Assembly: GCA_002704755.1 (NCBI GenBank)
Contig: PAHC01000011.1
Location: forward strand, 258,491 to 320,956
Reading direction: 5' to 3'
Source: Rhodobiaceae bacterium
Lineage (GTDB): Bacteria > Pseudomonadota > Alphaproteobacteria > Rhizobiales > TMED25
Length of the DNA: 62,466 bases
In this document: positions 31,241 to 48,980 of the stretch, one piece after another
Numbering within the stretch: position 1 is the first letter of the stretch
Layout of the letters: each line of letters starts with the position of its first letter
The notes under the pieces: generated by a model
What the model was told of the DNA's origin: nothing
The model's database searches: none
What the model saw: the letters and a program-made list of their open reading frames with translations, nothing else
Program-made: the position numbers and the translations under genes

Positions 31241-32506
31241 ATGGTTCAAAATATTACTGAAATAATGAATGATATTGGGGTAAAAGCGAATATAGCAAAC
31301 GCTAAACTATCAACAGCATCAAATGAAGAAAAAAATATTGCGCTCAATTCCATGGCTGATCAGATAGAAAAAGATCAAGCCAAGATCTTATTAGAAAATA
31401 AGAGAGATATTGAGTTAGCCAAATCTAATAATATTTCGAGCGCAATGATTGATAGATTATCTCTAGATGAAACAGGTATTAAAAATATTACCTCTAGTAT
31501 ACGCAATGTTGCCAAACTTAACGACCCAGTTGGACGCGTATTAGATAGCTGGGATAGACCAAATGGACTCATTATAAAAAAAGTTAGTATACCAATTGGA
31601 GTTATCGGGATAATTTATGAAGCAAGACCAAATGTTACTGCAGATGCGGCAAGTTTGTGCCTAAAATCTGGTAATGCATCCATACTGAGAAGTGGTTCTG
31701 ATAGTTTTCACTCAAGTTTTGCTATATACGAGTCAATTAAAAACGGACTTAAATCAACTTCCCTTGATGATAATTCAATCCAATTTGTTCCGACGAAAGA
31801 GAGGGAAGCTGTAGGGTTTATGCTTGGTGGATTAAACTCTAATATAGATGTGATTGTACCAAGAGGAGGAAAAAGTCTCGTTTCAAGGGTTCAAAATGAA
31901 ACAAAAGTTCCTGTATTTGGTCATTTAGAAGGCATCTGCCATGTCTATGTTAATGCGGATGCTGATATCGAAAAAGCAATAGATGTTACTGCAAATGCTA
32001 AGATGAGACGTACATCTATTTGCGGTGCTGCAGAGACATTACTGATAGATAAATCAATCTACAAAGAATACTTGCCAAAGATATTAGCAAAACTTGATAG
32101 CCTTGGTTGTGAAATCAGAGGGGATCAATATGTGAATGGTTTATTTGCTGATGCAAAAGATATTTCAGAAAAAGACTGGTCGACTGAATATCTTGATGCA
32201 ATCATTTCAGTTAAAGTTGTCGAAAATATTGATGAGGCAATATCTCATATAAAGAAATATGGAACTGGGCATACAGAAGCAATTATTACAGAAAATGAGA
32301 ATTCAGCAGAATATTTTTTCAAACATGTTGATAGCTCAATAATATTATTAAATGCATCTACGCAATTTGCAGATGGTGGAGAATTTGGTTTTGGCGCTGA
32401 AATTGGTATATCAACAGGTAGAATGCATGCAAGAGGACCTATTGGACTTGAGCAGCTAACTACATTTAAATATACTGTATATGGCAATGGGCAAATCAGA
32501 CCTTAA
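31241..32506 (+). CDS. proA: glutamate-5-semialdehyde dehydrogenase
   Basis: IPIGVIGIIYEARPNVTADAASLCLKSGNA; EFGFGAEIGISTGRMHARGPIGLEQLT. Confidence 0.97.
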   Translation: MVQNITEIMNDIGVKANIANAKLSTASNEEKNIALNSMADQIEKDQAKILLENKRDIELAKSNNISSAMIDRLSLDETGIKNITSSIRNVAKLNDPVGRVLDSWDRPNGLIIKKVSIPIGVIGIIYEARPNVTADAASLCLKSGNASILRSGSDSFHSSFAIYESIKNGLKSTSLDDNSIQFVPTKEREAVGFMLGGLNSNIDVIVPRGGKSLVSRVQNETKVPVFGHLEGICHVYVNADADIEKAIDVTANAKMRRTSICGAAETLLIDKSIYKEYLPKILAKLDSLGCEIRGDQYVNGLFADAKDISEKDWSTEYLDAIISVKVVENIDEAISHIKKYGTGHTEAIITENENSAEYFFKHVDSSIILLNASTQFADGGEFGFGAEIGISTGRMHARGPIGLEQLTTFKYTVYGNGQIRP

Positions 32507-32514
32507 CTAATTAT

Positions 32515-33144
32515 ATGAATAGTACTCCAAAAATATCAAAATGGATTATTGGTGATAGAGAAACAGTATCGCCAAATCAAAAAATAGGAATATTAGGTGG
32601 CTCTTTTAACCCGGCTCATGAAGGCCATCTAAGCATAAGTAAAATTGCTTTACAAAGGCTAAACTTAGATGAGGTTTGGTGGATTATAAGCCCAAGAAAC
32701 CCACTAAAAAAATATGATATCTTATATGATTTTGAAGATCGAGTATCTTCTGCAGAAAAAATAATTGATACAAATCATATTTCTATAAGTAAATTAGAGA
32801 AGAATGCACAAATAAAATACACAATTGGAACAGTGGAATACCTTAAAACTCGTTATATCGGAACAAAGTTTGTCTGGATAATGGGTGCAGATAATATCAG
32901 AGAATTCCATAAATGGAGAGAATGGAATAAACTTACTCTTTCAGTTCCGATAGCAATAATTGATAGACCGAGTTCATCCTTAGATGTGACCTCATCTCTT
33001 TTTGCAAATAAGTATCGTAAATACCGAGTTGACGAAGCTGACTCAAAAAATCTTGCCGATAAAAAGAAACTTGCTTGGGTTTTTTTACATAATAAATTAA
33101 ATGATCAATCTTCTTCTCAATTGAGAAACTCTGGGGTAAAATAA
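32515..33144 (+). CDS. nadD: nicotinate-nucleotide adenylyltransferase
   Basis: IGILGGSFNPAHEGHLSISKIAL; WIMGADNIREFHKWREW. Confidence 0.95.
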   Translation: MNSTPKISKWIIGDRETVSPNQKIGILGGSFNPAHEGHLSISKIALQRLNLDEVWWIISPRNPLKKYDILYDFEDRVSSAEKIIDTNHISISKLEKNAQIKYTIGTVEYLKTRYIGTKFVWIMGADNIREFHKWREWNKLTLSVPIAIIDRPSSSLDVTSSLFANKYRKYRVDEADSKNLADKKKLAWVFLHNKLNDQSSSQLRNSGVK

Positions 33145-33148
33145 GAAT

Positions 33149-33502
33149 ATGCCAAAAAAGAAAATAATAAATATAATCAGTGAATGTTTAGACGAGATGA
33201 AAGCACAGGACACTGTAGTCCTTGATATTAGAAATAAAAGTTCAATAGCTGATTATATGGTTGTAGCAAGCGGAACATCCTCCAGACACGTGAGTTCAAT
33301 AGCTGATAAAATACAAAGATCACTTAAAAATAACTCCTATAAAAATGTTCAAGTAGAAGGATTACAAAATTGTGACTGGGTTTTAATTGATGCATTAGAT
33401 GTAATAGTCAATATCTTTAAACCTGAAGTCCGAGAATTTTATATGATAGAAAAGATTTGGTCAGAAAACCTAATAGTAGGCAAAGAACAGAGTTTGGGCT
33501 AA
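33149..33502 (+). CDS. rsfS: ribosome silencing factor RsfS
   Basis: VVLDIRNKSSIADYMVVASGTSSRHVSSIADKI...EGLQNCDWVLIDALDVIVNIF. Confidence 0.95.
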   Translation: MPKKKIINIISECLDEMKAQDTVVLDIRNKSSIADYMVVASGTSSRHVSSIADKIQRSLKNNSYKNVQVEGLQNCDWVLIDALDVIVNIFKPEVREFYMIEKIWSENLIVGKEQSLG

Positions 33503-33506
33503 GAGA

Positions 33507-33992
33507 TTGAAACTAAAAATCCTCTCCATTGGCAAAATCTCAAAAAGCCCCTATGAAACAATTTCTAATCACTACATAAAAAATATACAACCTATATCAA
33601 AACAAACTGGTATCACTGAATTCAGTGTAAGTGAATTTAATAAATCAGGTGAAAAAAATACTGAGCTTCGAAAGCAAAAAGAATTCGAAGTCATAAAAAA
33701 TAAAATTAATATTGATAATTCGGTAAACATACTTCTTGATGAAAATGGTAAGGCATTAACTACAAGCGATATGAAATTGATGATAGAAAAATATATTCAA
33801 GGATCAAAGAAAGAATTAAATTTTATTATAGGTGGACCAGATGGTGCTTCTGATTCTTTTTCAGAAATAATTAGCGAAAAGATTTCATTAAGTAATATGA
33901 CTTTACCTCATTTATTAGCGAGAGTCTTATTACTTGAACAAATTTTTAGGTCGCTTACAATACTAATAAATCATCCCTATCACAGAGAATGA
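33507..33992 (+). CDS. rlmH: 23S rRNA (pseudouridine1915-N3)-methyltransferase RlmH
   Basis: Conserved order after rsfS; LDENGKALTTSDM, FIIGGPDGAS, ARVLLLEQIFRSLTILINHPYHRE; TTG start. Confidence 0.95.
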   Translation: MKLKILSIGKISKSPYETISNHYIKNIQPISKQTGITEFSVSEFNKSGEKNTELRKQKEFEVIKNKINIDNSVNILLDENGKALTTSDMKLMIEKYIQGSKKELNFIIGGPDGASDSFSEIISEKISLSNMTLPHLLARVLLLEQIFRSLTILINHPYHRE

Positions 33993-33999
33993 ACTTATC

Positions 34000-35202
34000 A
34001 TGATAATTTATAAACAAATCAAACAAGTAAATAAATTGTTTATTGCTATAATTATAGCTCTATCAATATTTTTAACTTCAACATCAACGTATGCAAAATA
34101 CCATGAAGAAGACTTAGAATTATTTAAATTATTCCTGCGTGTATTTGGAGAGGTTGAAGATAAATATGTTGAGGAAGTTGATAAAAATGAATTAATGGAC
34201 TCTGCATTAAAAGGGATGTTAAACTCTCTCGATCCATATTCAACATATATGACAGATGATGATTTCCAAGAAATGGAAGTTGATACCCGTGGTTTTTATG
34301 GAGGGCTTGGTCTGGAAGTAACCCTTGATGAGAATGGATTCGTTAGAATCTTGTCTCCAATTGATGATACTCCTGGGGCAAGGTCGGGATTGCAGTCAGG
34401 CGATTACATAACAGGCATTGATGGCGATGATGTGTATGGCATGTCTCTAAATGATGCTGTAGATCGAATGCGCGGTTTGGCTAATACACCTATCACTCTC
34501 ACCATATTTAGAGAAGGGTCAGATGCTCCATTCGATATCAAAATTATAAGAGAAATTATTCAAATAACACCTGTCAAATACAAGGTATTGGATAATAATA
34601 TTGCGTATATCAGAATTTCTACTTTTAGTGAAATTGCAGATAAAAAAATCGTAGATGCTATTCGAAATATAAATCGAGAAACTAATAATAAGACCCGGGG
34701 GTTTGTAGTTGATGTTAGAAATAATCCAGGTGGGCTATTGGATCAAGCGATCAAAGTAACTGATCTTTTCCTTGATAAAGGCGAGATTGTATCTACAAAA
34801 TCTCGGGATCAACTTCGTAAACAGAGATATTTTGCTAAGAAAGGCGATATCATAAATGGAGCAGAACTTATTGTACTAACAAACGGCGGTTCAGCTTCAG
34901 CCTCCGAAATATTTGCAGGTGCAATTGGGGATAATAAAAGAGGAACAGTTGTTGGTACAAAGACTTATGGGAAAGGCTCTGTACAAACAATTATCCCACT
35001 TGGACATGGCGATGGAGCCGTACGCATGACAACAGCAAAATATTACACCCCGAACGACATATCCATAGATAAAATTGGAATTAAACCTACATATCTGATT
35101 GAGATTGATAAGAATAACCCAGATGCTGAAGACGTTCAGTTGATTTATGCTGAAAAACTCATCAATGGGAGGTATAACCGTAGGATGAATATGAATCAAT
35201 GA
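34000..35202 (+). CDS. ctpA: S41 family carboxyl-terminal processing peptidase
   Basis: Signal peptide, PDZ domain, RGFVVDVRNNPGGLLDQAI and NGGSASASEIFAGAIGDNKRGTVVGTKTYGKGSVQ. Confidence 0.95.
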   Translation: MIIYKQIKQVNKLFIAIIIALSIFLTSTSTYAKYHEEDLELFKLFLRVFGEVEDKYVEEVDKNELMDSALKGMLNSLDPYSTYMTDDDFQEMEVDTRGFYGGLGLEVTLDENGFVRILSPIDDTPGARSGLQSGDYITGIDGDDVYGMSLNDAVDRMRGLANTPITLTIFREGSDAPFDIKIIREIIQITPVKYKVLDNNIAYIRISTFSEIADKKIVDAIRNINRETNNKTRGFVVDVRNNPGGLLDQAIKVTDLFLDKGEIVSTKSRDQLRKQRYFAKKGDIINGAELIVLTNGGSASASEIFAGAIGDNKRGTVVGTKTYGKGSVQTIIPLGHGDGAVRMTTAKYYTPNDISIDKIGIKPTYLIEIDKNNPDAEDVQLIYAEKLINGRYNRRMNMNQ

Positions 35203-35705
35203 AGGATGATGCATTATATAGACCTTGTGTGGGTGCTATGATTATCAACGAAGATAATAAAGTCTGGTTGGGTAAAAGAATAAATATCGTCCATCCCGAA
35301 GCAAATTTATTATGGCAAATGCCACAAGGTGGTATTGATCCTGGGGAATCACCCGAAGAGGCAGTGTACCGTGAGGTCTATGAAGAAACGGGTATAAAGA
35401 ACCTAAAAACAATTTGCATGTCTGACTATTGGTATTATTACGACATACCAAGTGCAATCTATGAAAAAGTTAAAGGCAAATATATTGGACAAAGGCAGAA
35501 ATGGTTCTTACTCTTTCATGATGGTGATGATGACGAGATTAATCTTATTCCTGAAGACAACAACGAGCTACATCAAGAATTTTCAGAGTGGAAATGGGAA
35601 CTTAGAGAGAATATTGTCCATCAAGTGATAAACTTTAAAAGAGAGACATATCTGAAAGTATTAGAAGAATTCAAAGATTATAATATATTTATTAATCAGA
35701 TTTGA
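35199..35705 (+). CDS. rppH: RNA pyrophosphohydrolase (Nudix)
   Basis: Nudix box GGIDPGESPEEAVYREVYEETGI; WLGKRIN. Confidence 0.95.
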   Translation: MKDDALYRPCVGAMIINEDNKVWLGKRINIVHPEANLLWQMPQGGIDPGESPEEAVYREVYEETGIKNLKTICMSDYWYYYDIPSAIYEKVKGKYIGQRQKWFLLFHDGDDDEINLIPEDNNELHQEFSEWKWELRENIVHQVINFKRETYLKVLEEFKDYNIFINQI

Positions 35706-36094
35706 CTTTGAACAGCACGAACATTATCGATTTTTAAATTGAATCTATTTTTTCTCTCCAAATTCTCTGTAGAGTCGACTTCTTTTTGAAATGATTCAAT
35801 AATTTCATCTAACTTGTCAGTTGTTATTTGACTTTTCTCAATAACGCTTTGAGCTAAGATCGTTAAATTATTTGAGGCCATGTCTATAAAACCATCAGTA
35901 ACAAAATATATGACTGCCTCGGAAGAAGAGTCTTCATATATGCTAATCAAGCCAGGTTTTAGGGAAGAAATCATAGGTGAATGATCAGCTAAAATTGTAA
36001 ATTCGCCTTCAGATCCAGGAATAATAACTTGCTCAACTTCACTTGAGAGCAATGATTTTTCTGGCGTAACAAATTCTAATTTAAATTTATCCAT
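35696..36094 (-). CDS. atpC: F0F1 ATP synthase subunit epsilon
   Basis: EFVTPEKSLLSSEVEQVIIPGSEGEFTILADHSPMISSLKPG. Confidence 0.96.
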   Translation of the reverse strand: MDKFKLEFVTPEKSLLSSEVEQVIIPGSEGEFTILADHSPMISSLKPGLISIYEDSSSEAVIYFVTDGFIDMASNNLTILAQSVIEKSQITTDKLDEIIESFQKEVDSTENLERKNRFNLKIDNVRAVQSQI

Positions 36095-36108
36095 GGTCAG
36101 TCCTGGTA

Positions 36109-38441
<2,333 letters not shown>

Positions 38442-38445
38442 TTAA

Positions 38446-40538
<2,093 letters not shown>

Positions 40539-40702
40539 TTGAGAAAATTACCCTGTATAAATTCTGTTTGTTATGACGATTCAGTTTAAATTTAAAATAA
40601 TTTATCAGAAAACATATATTCCTTATCACAGCTAAACATTATGTGCAATAAAATCTCTATACATTTCAACAAAAGAGCCAGTTATTTACAAATTTAGAAT
40701 AT

Positions 40703-42865
40703 TTATAGAAAATTGTAGGGATCGACATCAACAACAACCCTAATTTTAGGATTAATTTTTAGTTTTTTTAACCATCTATCGACATAAAATTGAATATGTG
40801 AGTTTTTAGGACTTCTTATTAGAAATCTCATTCTATACTTCTTTCTCAGTTTTGATATTGGAGCCTCAATCGGACCAAAAACATCAATATTTTTAGGTGT
40901 ATTTTTAAGCTCATCTAATCTCCTTACATAATCAAGTAGTAGAGCTTTCTCAGAAGAACTTAGAATGATTGATACCAACCTGGAAAAAGGTGGCATTCCC
41001 GCAATTTTTCTTATAGCTAATTCAGTGTTATAAAAATCTTCTTTTTGGTTGTTTGTTATAGATTGAATCAATGGATGATCTGGCATATGGGTTAGAATTT
41101 TTACCATACTTTCTTGCTTCATTCGCCCAGCTCTTCCAGCCACCTGATTTAATATTTGATACGTTCTCTCTGCAGATCTAATATCAGATAGTTCCAAACC
41201 AAAATCACCATCTAAGACTCCAACATATGTTAAATATGGAAAATTATACCCTTTTGAAACTAACTGAGTGCCAATAATTAAATCAATTTCATTATTTTTT
41301 ATTTTTTCCAAAGCGTTTAGTATATCTGTTGGGTTATTTAGATAATCACTTGAGAATATCATCCTTTTAATTTCAGGGAATATTCTTGCTATTTCCTCAT
41401 CAACCCTCTCAATCCCTCTTCCACTTGGAATTATGGTATCCTGAGAGTGGCAGCTTTTACACTCTTTAATTATTCCCTCTGTATGCCCACATTTATGACA
41501 AATATATTGAGAATTATTTTTATGTAGCACTAACCAAGTATCACAGTTTGGACAATCAACTCTTACACCACACTTGCCGCAAATTGAGAGAGGAGAGTAT
41601 CCTCTTCTATTTAAGAATAATAAAGATTGTTCGCCTCGCACATAGTTGGCTTTTATGTCTTCTACTAATTCGGTAGGCAAGAAAGACTCTTTAACTTTAT
41701 TAGCTTTCCTCATATCAATAAATTTTATAGTTGGAAGCTGTGTTCCATGAAATCTATTTTCTAATGAAGTTCTTTTAAATTTATTTTGCCTAACATTATC
41801 ATATGTTTCAACTGAGGGTGTTGCTGTTGAGAGTATGCAGGCTATATTTAGTTGCTTTGATTTGAGTATTGCCATATCTCTTGCATTATAAATTATGCCC
41901 TCCTCCTGTTTGTAAGATTGATCATGTTCTTCATCAACAATAAGTAGCCCTAACTTTTTGAAAGGGAGGAATAAGCTTGAGCGCGCCCCAATTATTAATT
42001 TTATCTCCTTATTTAACACCCCAAACCAAATACTCCTTCTTTGGTTTTCAGTTAAGCTAGAATTCCACTCAGCAATCTGGTTTTTATATCTTTTCTTTAA
42101 ACTGTGAACAAAGTCGTGAGTAAGTGTTATTTCAGGAAGAAGTATCAGCACCTGATCGCCTTGATATAATATCTCATCAACCGCTGATAGATAAACCTCT
42201 GTTTTTCCAGATCCTGTAATACCATCCAGTAATACCACTTCCTTGTTTTTAATTGAATTAATAAGAACTGTTGATGCTTTTTGTTGTTCTGGATTTAATT
42301 CAATTTTTGTATCTAAATTAATTTTAGTTATATTTTCATGCGCTTCTTCTTCAATTAAGATTTCATTCTTTATCATCCTGGATATGATTGAATTTGATAT
42401 ACCGGTTTTGGCAATTAATGCCCTCTTATCTATAAGATTATTTTGCTTGAATTCTTCTAAAACTATTTTCTGTTTTTCTGTAATTTTGGGTTGATGTTTA
42501 GGATTTATTCTTAAAACATAGCTTTCTCTAGATTTTTTTTGGAAAAATTGTTGTTTGAGTGAGGCTTTTAATACCAATCCCAATGGCATTAAGTAATAGT
42601 CTGAAATCCATTTAATAAAATTTAACGTATTTGTTGGTAAAATATATGATACACCTTCTCCTGCTACTTCGATGATGGGTTTAATTTTAATATTATCTGG
42701 TCTCTTTTCCTCTCTATCAGCCCCCCAGACAACTCCATAAAGCTCCCTTTTGCCAAAAGAAACTTTTACTATAGTTCCTATTTCCAGGTTGTCCTCTGAA
42801 CTGTATGTGAAAGGTCTATCAATATTTACAGGTAACAGAACTGACAAAAATTTAAGTTTATTCAT
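40703..42865 (-). CDS. priA: primosomal protein N' (replication restart helicase PriA)
   Basis: LLDGITGSGKTEVYLSAV, DEEHDQSYKQEEG, zinc-binding cysteines CGKCGVRVDCPNC. Confidence 0.97.
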   Translation of the reverse strand: MNKLKFLSVLLPVNIDRPFTYSSEDNLEIGTIVKVSFGKRELYGVVWGADREEKRPDNIKIKPIIEVAGEGVSYILPTNTLNFIKWISDYYLMPLGLVLKASLKQQFFQKKSRESYVLRINPKHQPKITEKQKIVLEEFKQNNLIDKRALIAKTGISNSIISRMIKNEILIEEEAHENITKINLDTKIELNPEQQKASTVLINSIKNKEVVLLDGITGSGKTEVYLSAVDEILYQGDQVLILLPEITLTHDFVHSLKKRYKNQIAEWNSSLTENQRRSIWFGVLNKEIKLIIGARSSLFLPFKKLGLLIVDEEHDQSYKQEEGIIYNARDMAILKSKQLNIACILSTATPSVETYDNVRQNKFKRTSLENRFHGTQLPTIKFIDMRKANKVKESFLPTELVEDIKANYVRGEQSLLFLNRRGYSPLSICGKCGVRVDCPNCDTWLVLHKNNSQYICHKCGHTEGIIKECKSCHSQDTIIPSGRGIERVDEEIARIFPEIKRMIFSSDYLNNPTDILNALEKIKNNEIDLIIGTQLVSKGYNFPYLTYVGVLDGDFGLELSDIRSAERTYQILNQVAGRAGRMKQESMVKILTHMPDHPLIQSITNNQKEDFYNTELAIRKIAGMPPFSRLVSIILSSSEKALLLDYVRRLDELKNTPKNIDVFGPIEAPISKLRKKYRMRFLIRSPKNSHIQFYVDRWLKKLKINPKIRVVVDVDPYNFL

Positions 42866-42986
42866 TTCTTATAATAAATTTTTTTGAATATTTAACTAAG
42901 TGATAATAATTATACCCTACGATAGTAAGTCTAGGTAAATTTGATTTACTTGTCATTTATATATATAGATTCTTCCTATATTTAAT

Positions 42987-43658
42987 ATGATTGGAAAAAA
43001 GATGAAATTTTTTATTGATACCGCTGAAATTGATGAAATAGAAGATCTATTAAAAACAAATATGGTTGATGGAGTCACTACGAACCCATCACTAATTGCT
43101 AAATCTGGGAAAGATATAAAAGAGACAATCTCAAAAATTTGTCAATTAATTTCTGGTCCTGTCAGTGCAGAAGTTACAGCTATCACTTCCAGTGAAATGG
43201 TTGAAGAAGGGAAAATTTTACATGCCATAGCTCCCAATGTTGTGGTCAAAATCCCACTAACCTGGGATGGGTTGGAAGCTTGTAATAAATTTTATAATTT
43301 AAAAATCCCAACAAATGTTACGTTATGTTTCTCTGCATCCCAAGCCCTTCTTGCTGCAAAGGCTGGAGCAACCTATATTTCACCATTTATAGGAAGATTG
43401 GATGATTCTGGAATTGAGGGGGTAGAGTTAATTGGTCAAATCAGAAGTATCTACGACAATTATGATAACTTAAATACTCAAATTTTAGCTGCATCCATCA
43501 GAAATACAAATCATATTATTCAAGTTGCAATGTTGGGTGCTGATGTAGCCACAATACCTCCAAAAATTTTAAAAGATTTGATAAAACATCCCCTCACAGA
43601 AATCGGTTTAGAGAATTTTTTAAAGGATTGGGAAACAACAGGACAAAAAATAAGATAA
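42987..43658 (+). CDS. fsa: fructose-6-phosphate aldolase / transaldolase-like
   Basis: [46 protein letters not shown]. Confidence 0.92.
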   Translation: MIGKKMKFFIDTAEIDEIEDLLKTNMVDGVTTNPSLIAKSGKDIKETISKICQLISGPVSAEVTAITSSEMVEEGKILHAIAPNVVVKIPLTWDGLEACNKFYNLKIPTNVTLCFSASQALLAAKAGATYISPFIGRLDDSGIEGVELIGQIRSIYDNYDNLNTQILAASIRNTNHIIQVAMLGADVATIPPKILKDLIKHPLTEIGLENFLKDWETTGQKIR

Positions 43659-43662
43659 AAGC

Positions 43663-44655
43663 ATGTCAATGAATAACATATATGAAATTGATCTAGTTAA
43701 GGATGAGATTAATCATGCATTAAACTCGTGGATAGATTTTATAAAAAATGAGAAAAGAGCATCCCCAAATACGATTGATGCATATTATAGAGATATTGAT
43801 GCTTTTATCTCTTTCTTAATTGAACATATTGGTGGTCCTTTATCTCTCAAAAATTTGGAAGCCTTGGTTGCCTCAGATTTTAGAGCTTTCATGGCAAAAA
43901 AAAGACGCGACGGTAATGGCTCAAAAACAATCGCTCGTGTGATGTCTAGCATTAGATCTTTATTTGAATTTTTAAATAAAATTGACGTGTTAAAAAATAA
44001 CTCAATAAACCAAATAAGAATGCCTAAACTTCCAAGCAGCGTCCCAAAAGCATTGTCCCTTAATCAAGCAAAGGAATTAATTGAGAACGATGAAATTAAG
44101 AAAGGAAATCCTGACTGGGTTCAAGAAAGAAATAGATCTATATTTCTTTTGTTATATGGCTGTGGTTTAAGAATTACTGAGGCACTTGACTTAAATATAA
44201 AAGATACTCCTATTGAGGATTGGCAAGATACAATCAGAGTTCGAGGTAAGGGTAATAAATACAGAGAAGTCCCTATCTTACCAGAAGTTAGAGAAGGTCT
44301 AAAAAAATATCTCGATCTTTACCCCAAAAAATATAAATTCGACGATCCTTTGTTCATTGGAGTTAGGGGTGAAAGGCTTAGTCCAAGAATTGTTCAATTA
44401 CTCATGCAAAAAATGCGTTCAAATCTGAACTTGCCAGAAAACGCGACCCCGCATTCACTTAGGCATTCATACGCAACACATCTCTTGCAAGCTGGTGTAG
44501 ATCTTAGATCAATACAAGAGTTGCTTGGTCATGCTAGTCTATCTACAACACAAATCTATACGAAAGTTAACGAGACTGAACTACTTGATATTCACAAGAA
44601 GGCCCACCCAAGAAATAGACCAAGTCATCTAAAGCTTGTATCTGATAATAGTTAG
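43663..44655 (+). CDS. xerC: tyrosine recombinase XerC-like
   Basis: LLYGCGLRITEALDL, ATPHSLRHSYATHLLQAGVDLRSIQELLGHASLSTTQIYTKV. Confidence 0.93.
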   Translation: MSMNNIYEIDLVKDEINHALNSWIDFIKNEKRASPNTIDAYYRDIDAFISFLIEHIGGPLSLKNLEALVASDFRAFMAKKRRDGNGSKTIARVMSSIRSLFEFLNKIDVLKNNSINQIRMPKLPSSVPKALSLNQAKELIENDEIKKGNPDWVQERNRSIFLLLYGCGLRITEALDLNIKDTPIEDWQDTIRVRGKGNKYREVPILPEVREGLKKYLDLYPKKYKFDDPLFIGVRGERLSPRIVQLLMQKMRSNLNLPENATPHSLRHSYATHLLQAGVDLRSIQELLGHASLSTTQIYTKVNETELLDIHKKAHPRNRPSHLKLVSDNS

Positions 44656-44661
44656 AAGAGA

Positions 44662-45531
44662 TTATCTTATTTTTTTTAGTGTTACACCAAGCATTGCTGG
44701 TGACTCTGCCATCACTATCCCAGCACCTTTCATTGCTTCAATTTTTGTTTCAGCTGATCCAGAAGCTCCATCAACAATCGCCCCTGCATGACCCATTCTG
44801 CGTCCAGGAGGCGCTGTAACACCAGCAATAAAACCAACCATTGGCTTCTTAATCTTGCTATTTTTTATAAACTCAGACGCATCTTCTTCAGCAGAACCAC
44901 CAATTTCACCAATCATTATTATTGCTTCAGTCTTAGCATCAGAATTAAATTTTTCAATCACTTCTATAAAGTCAATTCCTTTAATAGGGTCACCGCCAAT
45001 CCCTACGCATGTAGATTGACCAAAACCAACAGCTGTAGTTTGCGCAACCGCCTCATAAGTCAGAGTCCCTGAGCGGGATACAATTCCAACTGATCCAGAT
45101 TTATGGATATGCCCCGGCATGATACCAATTTTGCATTCTTCTGGTGTAATTATTCCTGGACAGTTTGGACCAATCAAAGTTGATTTCGATTTTTCAAGTG
45201 CGGCTCTCACCTCTAACATATCTAATACAGGTATACCTTCTGTAATGCAGACAATTATTTCTATTTCGGCTTCTATTGCATCAAGAATTGCTGATGCTGC
45301 AAATTTTGGAGGTACATAAATCGAAGTTGCATTAGCACCAGTTTCTGAAACAGCATCAAAAACAGTATCAAAGACAGGTAAATCCAGGTGAATGCTTCCT
45401 CCTTTTCCAGGAGTAACTCCTCCAACTAATTTTGTTCCATATTCTATGGCTTGCTGTGAATGGAACGTCCCATGCTTACCAGTAAATCCTTGGCAAATAA
45501 CTTTTGTATTTCTATCAACTAAAATTGACAT
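44662..45531 (-). CDS. sucD: succinate-CoA ligase subunit alpha
   Basis: [45 protein letters not shown]. Confidence 0.98.
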   Translation of the reverse strand: MSILVDRNTKVICQGFTGKHGTFHSQQAIEYGTKLVGGVTPGKGGSIHLDLPVFDTVFDAVSETGANATSIYVPPKFAASAILDAIEAEIEIIVCITEGIPVLDMLEVRAALEKSKSTLIGPNCPGIITPEECKIGIMPGHIHKSGSVGIVSRSGTLTYEAVAQTTAVGFGQSTCVGIGGDPIKGIDFIEVIEKFNSDAKTEAIIMIGEIGGSAEEDASEFIKNSKIKKPMVGFIAGVTAPPGRRMGHAGAIVDGASGSAETKIEAMKGAGIVMAESPAMLGVTLKKIR

Positions 45532-46703
45532 TAATTACCTTTCGATACAGCGCTTACAATTTTCTTTGCAGCTTCATCTAAATCGTTTGCTGAAATTATA
45601 TTTAGTCCTGACTCATCAAGATATTTTTTGCCCAATTCAACATTTGTACCCTCCAATCTAACAACAAGAGGTATAGATAGATTTAGTTCATTTGCAGTGT
45701 CAATTATACCCTGAGCAATAATTTCACAGCGCATGATCCCACCAAATATATTTACGAGAATGCCTTTTACGCTTTCATCACTTAAGATAATTTTGAAAGC
45801 ATTCATCACTTGCTCTTTTGTTGCACCACCGCCAACATCAAGAAAATTTGCTGGCTTTTCACCATAAAGCTTTATAATGTCCATGGTAGCCATCGCTAAT
45901 CCGGCTCCATTGACCATACACCCAATTGTACCATCTAATTTTATATAGTTTAAACCATGCTTTGATGCTTCAATTTCTAATGGTTCTTCCTCACTTAGAT
46001 CCCTTAAAGATAATATTTCTTCATGTCTAAAAAGTGCATTCGAGTCAAAGTTCATTTTTGCATCAAGGCAAAGAAATTGATTGTCTTCCGTGAGCACAAA
46101 AGGGTTAATCTCAATTAAACTTGCATCTTTTTCGATGAACAACTTTAGTATGTTGCTTAAAATTTCATTTAACTGATCAAATTGGGTTTCCCCAAGACTT
46201 AAAATATCTGATACTTTGCTTACATCATCTTTTGATAATTTATTTGTTACTGGATCAATAAATATTTTAGCAATTTTAAGAGGAGTTTTTTCTGCCACTT
46301 CTTCAATATCCATACCACCCTCAGAGGATGCAATTAGACAGATAGATTTTGTTTTTCTATCGATAAGATACGATATATAGAACTCCTCTTTTATCATACA
46401 GCCATCTTCTATATATATTCTTTTGACTTCCTTACCTTCTGGACCAGTCTGTTTAGTAACCAGATTCATACCCATCATATTATTAAAAGTTTCATAAACA
46501 TTTTCTTTGCTATTAACAACTTTAACACCGCCACCTTTTCCACGCCCGCCTGCATGAATTTGAGCTTTAACAACCCAAATAGGCCCTTTTAATGTATCTA
46601 TTTGCTTATCTAGTTCGTTTTGATTATATGCAACAAAACCATTCAAAACAGGTACATTGAATTGTTTGAGTAATTCTTTAGCTTGATGTTCGTGAATGTT
46701 CAT
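45531..46703 (-). CDS. sucC: succinate-CoA ligase subunit beta
   Basis: [47 protein letters not shown]. Confidence 0.98.
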   Translation of the reverse strand: MNIHEHQAKELLKQFNVPVLNGFVAYNQNELDKQIDTLKGPIWVVKAQIHAGGRGKGGGVKVVNSKENVYETFNNMMGMNLVTKQTGPEGKEVKRIYIEDGCMIKEEFYISYLIDRKTKSICLIASSEGGMDIEEVAEKTPLKIAKIFIDPVTNKLSKDDVSKVSDILSLGETQFDQLNEILSNILKLFIEKDASLIEINPFVLTEDNQFLCLDAKMNFDSNALFRHEEILSLRDLSEEEPLEIEASKHGLNYIKLDGTIGCMVNGAGLAMATMDIIKLYGEKPANFLDVGGGATKEQVMNAFKIILSDESVKGILVNIFGGIMRCEIIAQGIIDTANELNLSIPLVVRLEGTNVELGKKYLDESGLNIISANDLDEAAKKIVSAVSKGN

Positions 46704-46730
46704 AGATTTTTGATATTAATTAGCAATTGC

Positions 46731-48835
<2,105 letters not shown>

Positions 48836-48925
48836 AATGTCTGTGCATAGCTGATCAAAGATTTTTGATTACATATAGTCGTTTATGAATTTATTACAAG
48901 TTGATGTTGTTTGTAGTAACAAAAA

Positions 48926-48955
48926 AAAGGGCTATTTACTTCTTAATAGCCCTTT
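48926..48955 (-). terminator. intrinsic terminator, 11-bp stem
   Basis: AAAGGGCTATT-TACTTCTT-AATAGCCCTTT; on the minus strand the stem is followed by TTTTT, just downstream of the 72-aa minus-strand gene. Confidence 0.85.
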
Positions 48956-48980
48956 AATTTATGTATATAGCGTTATTTAC

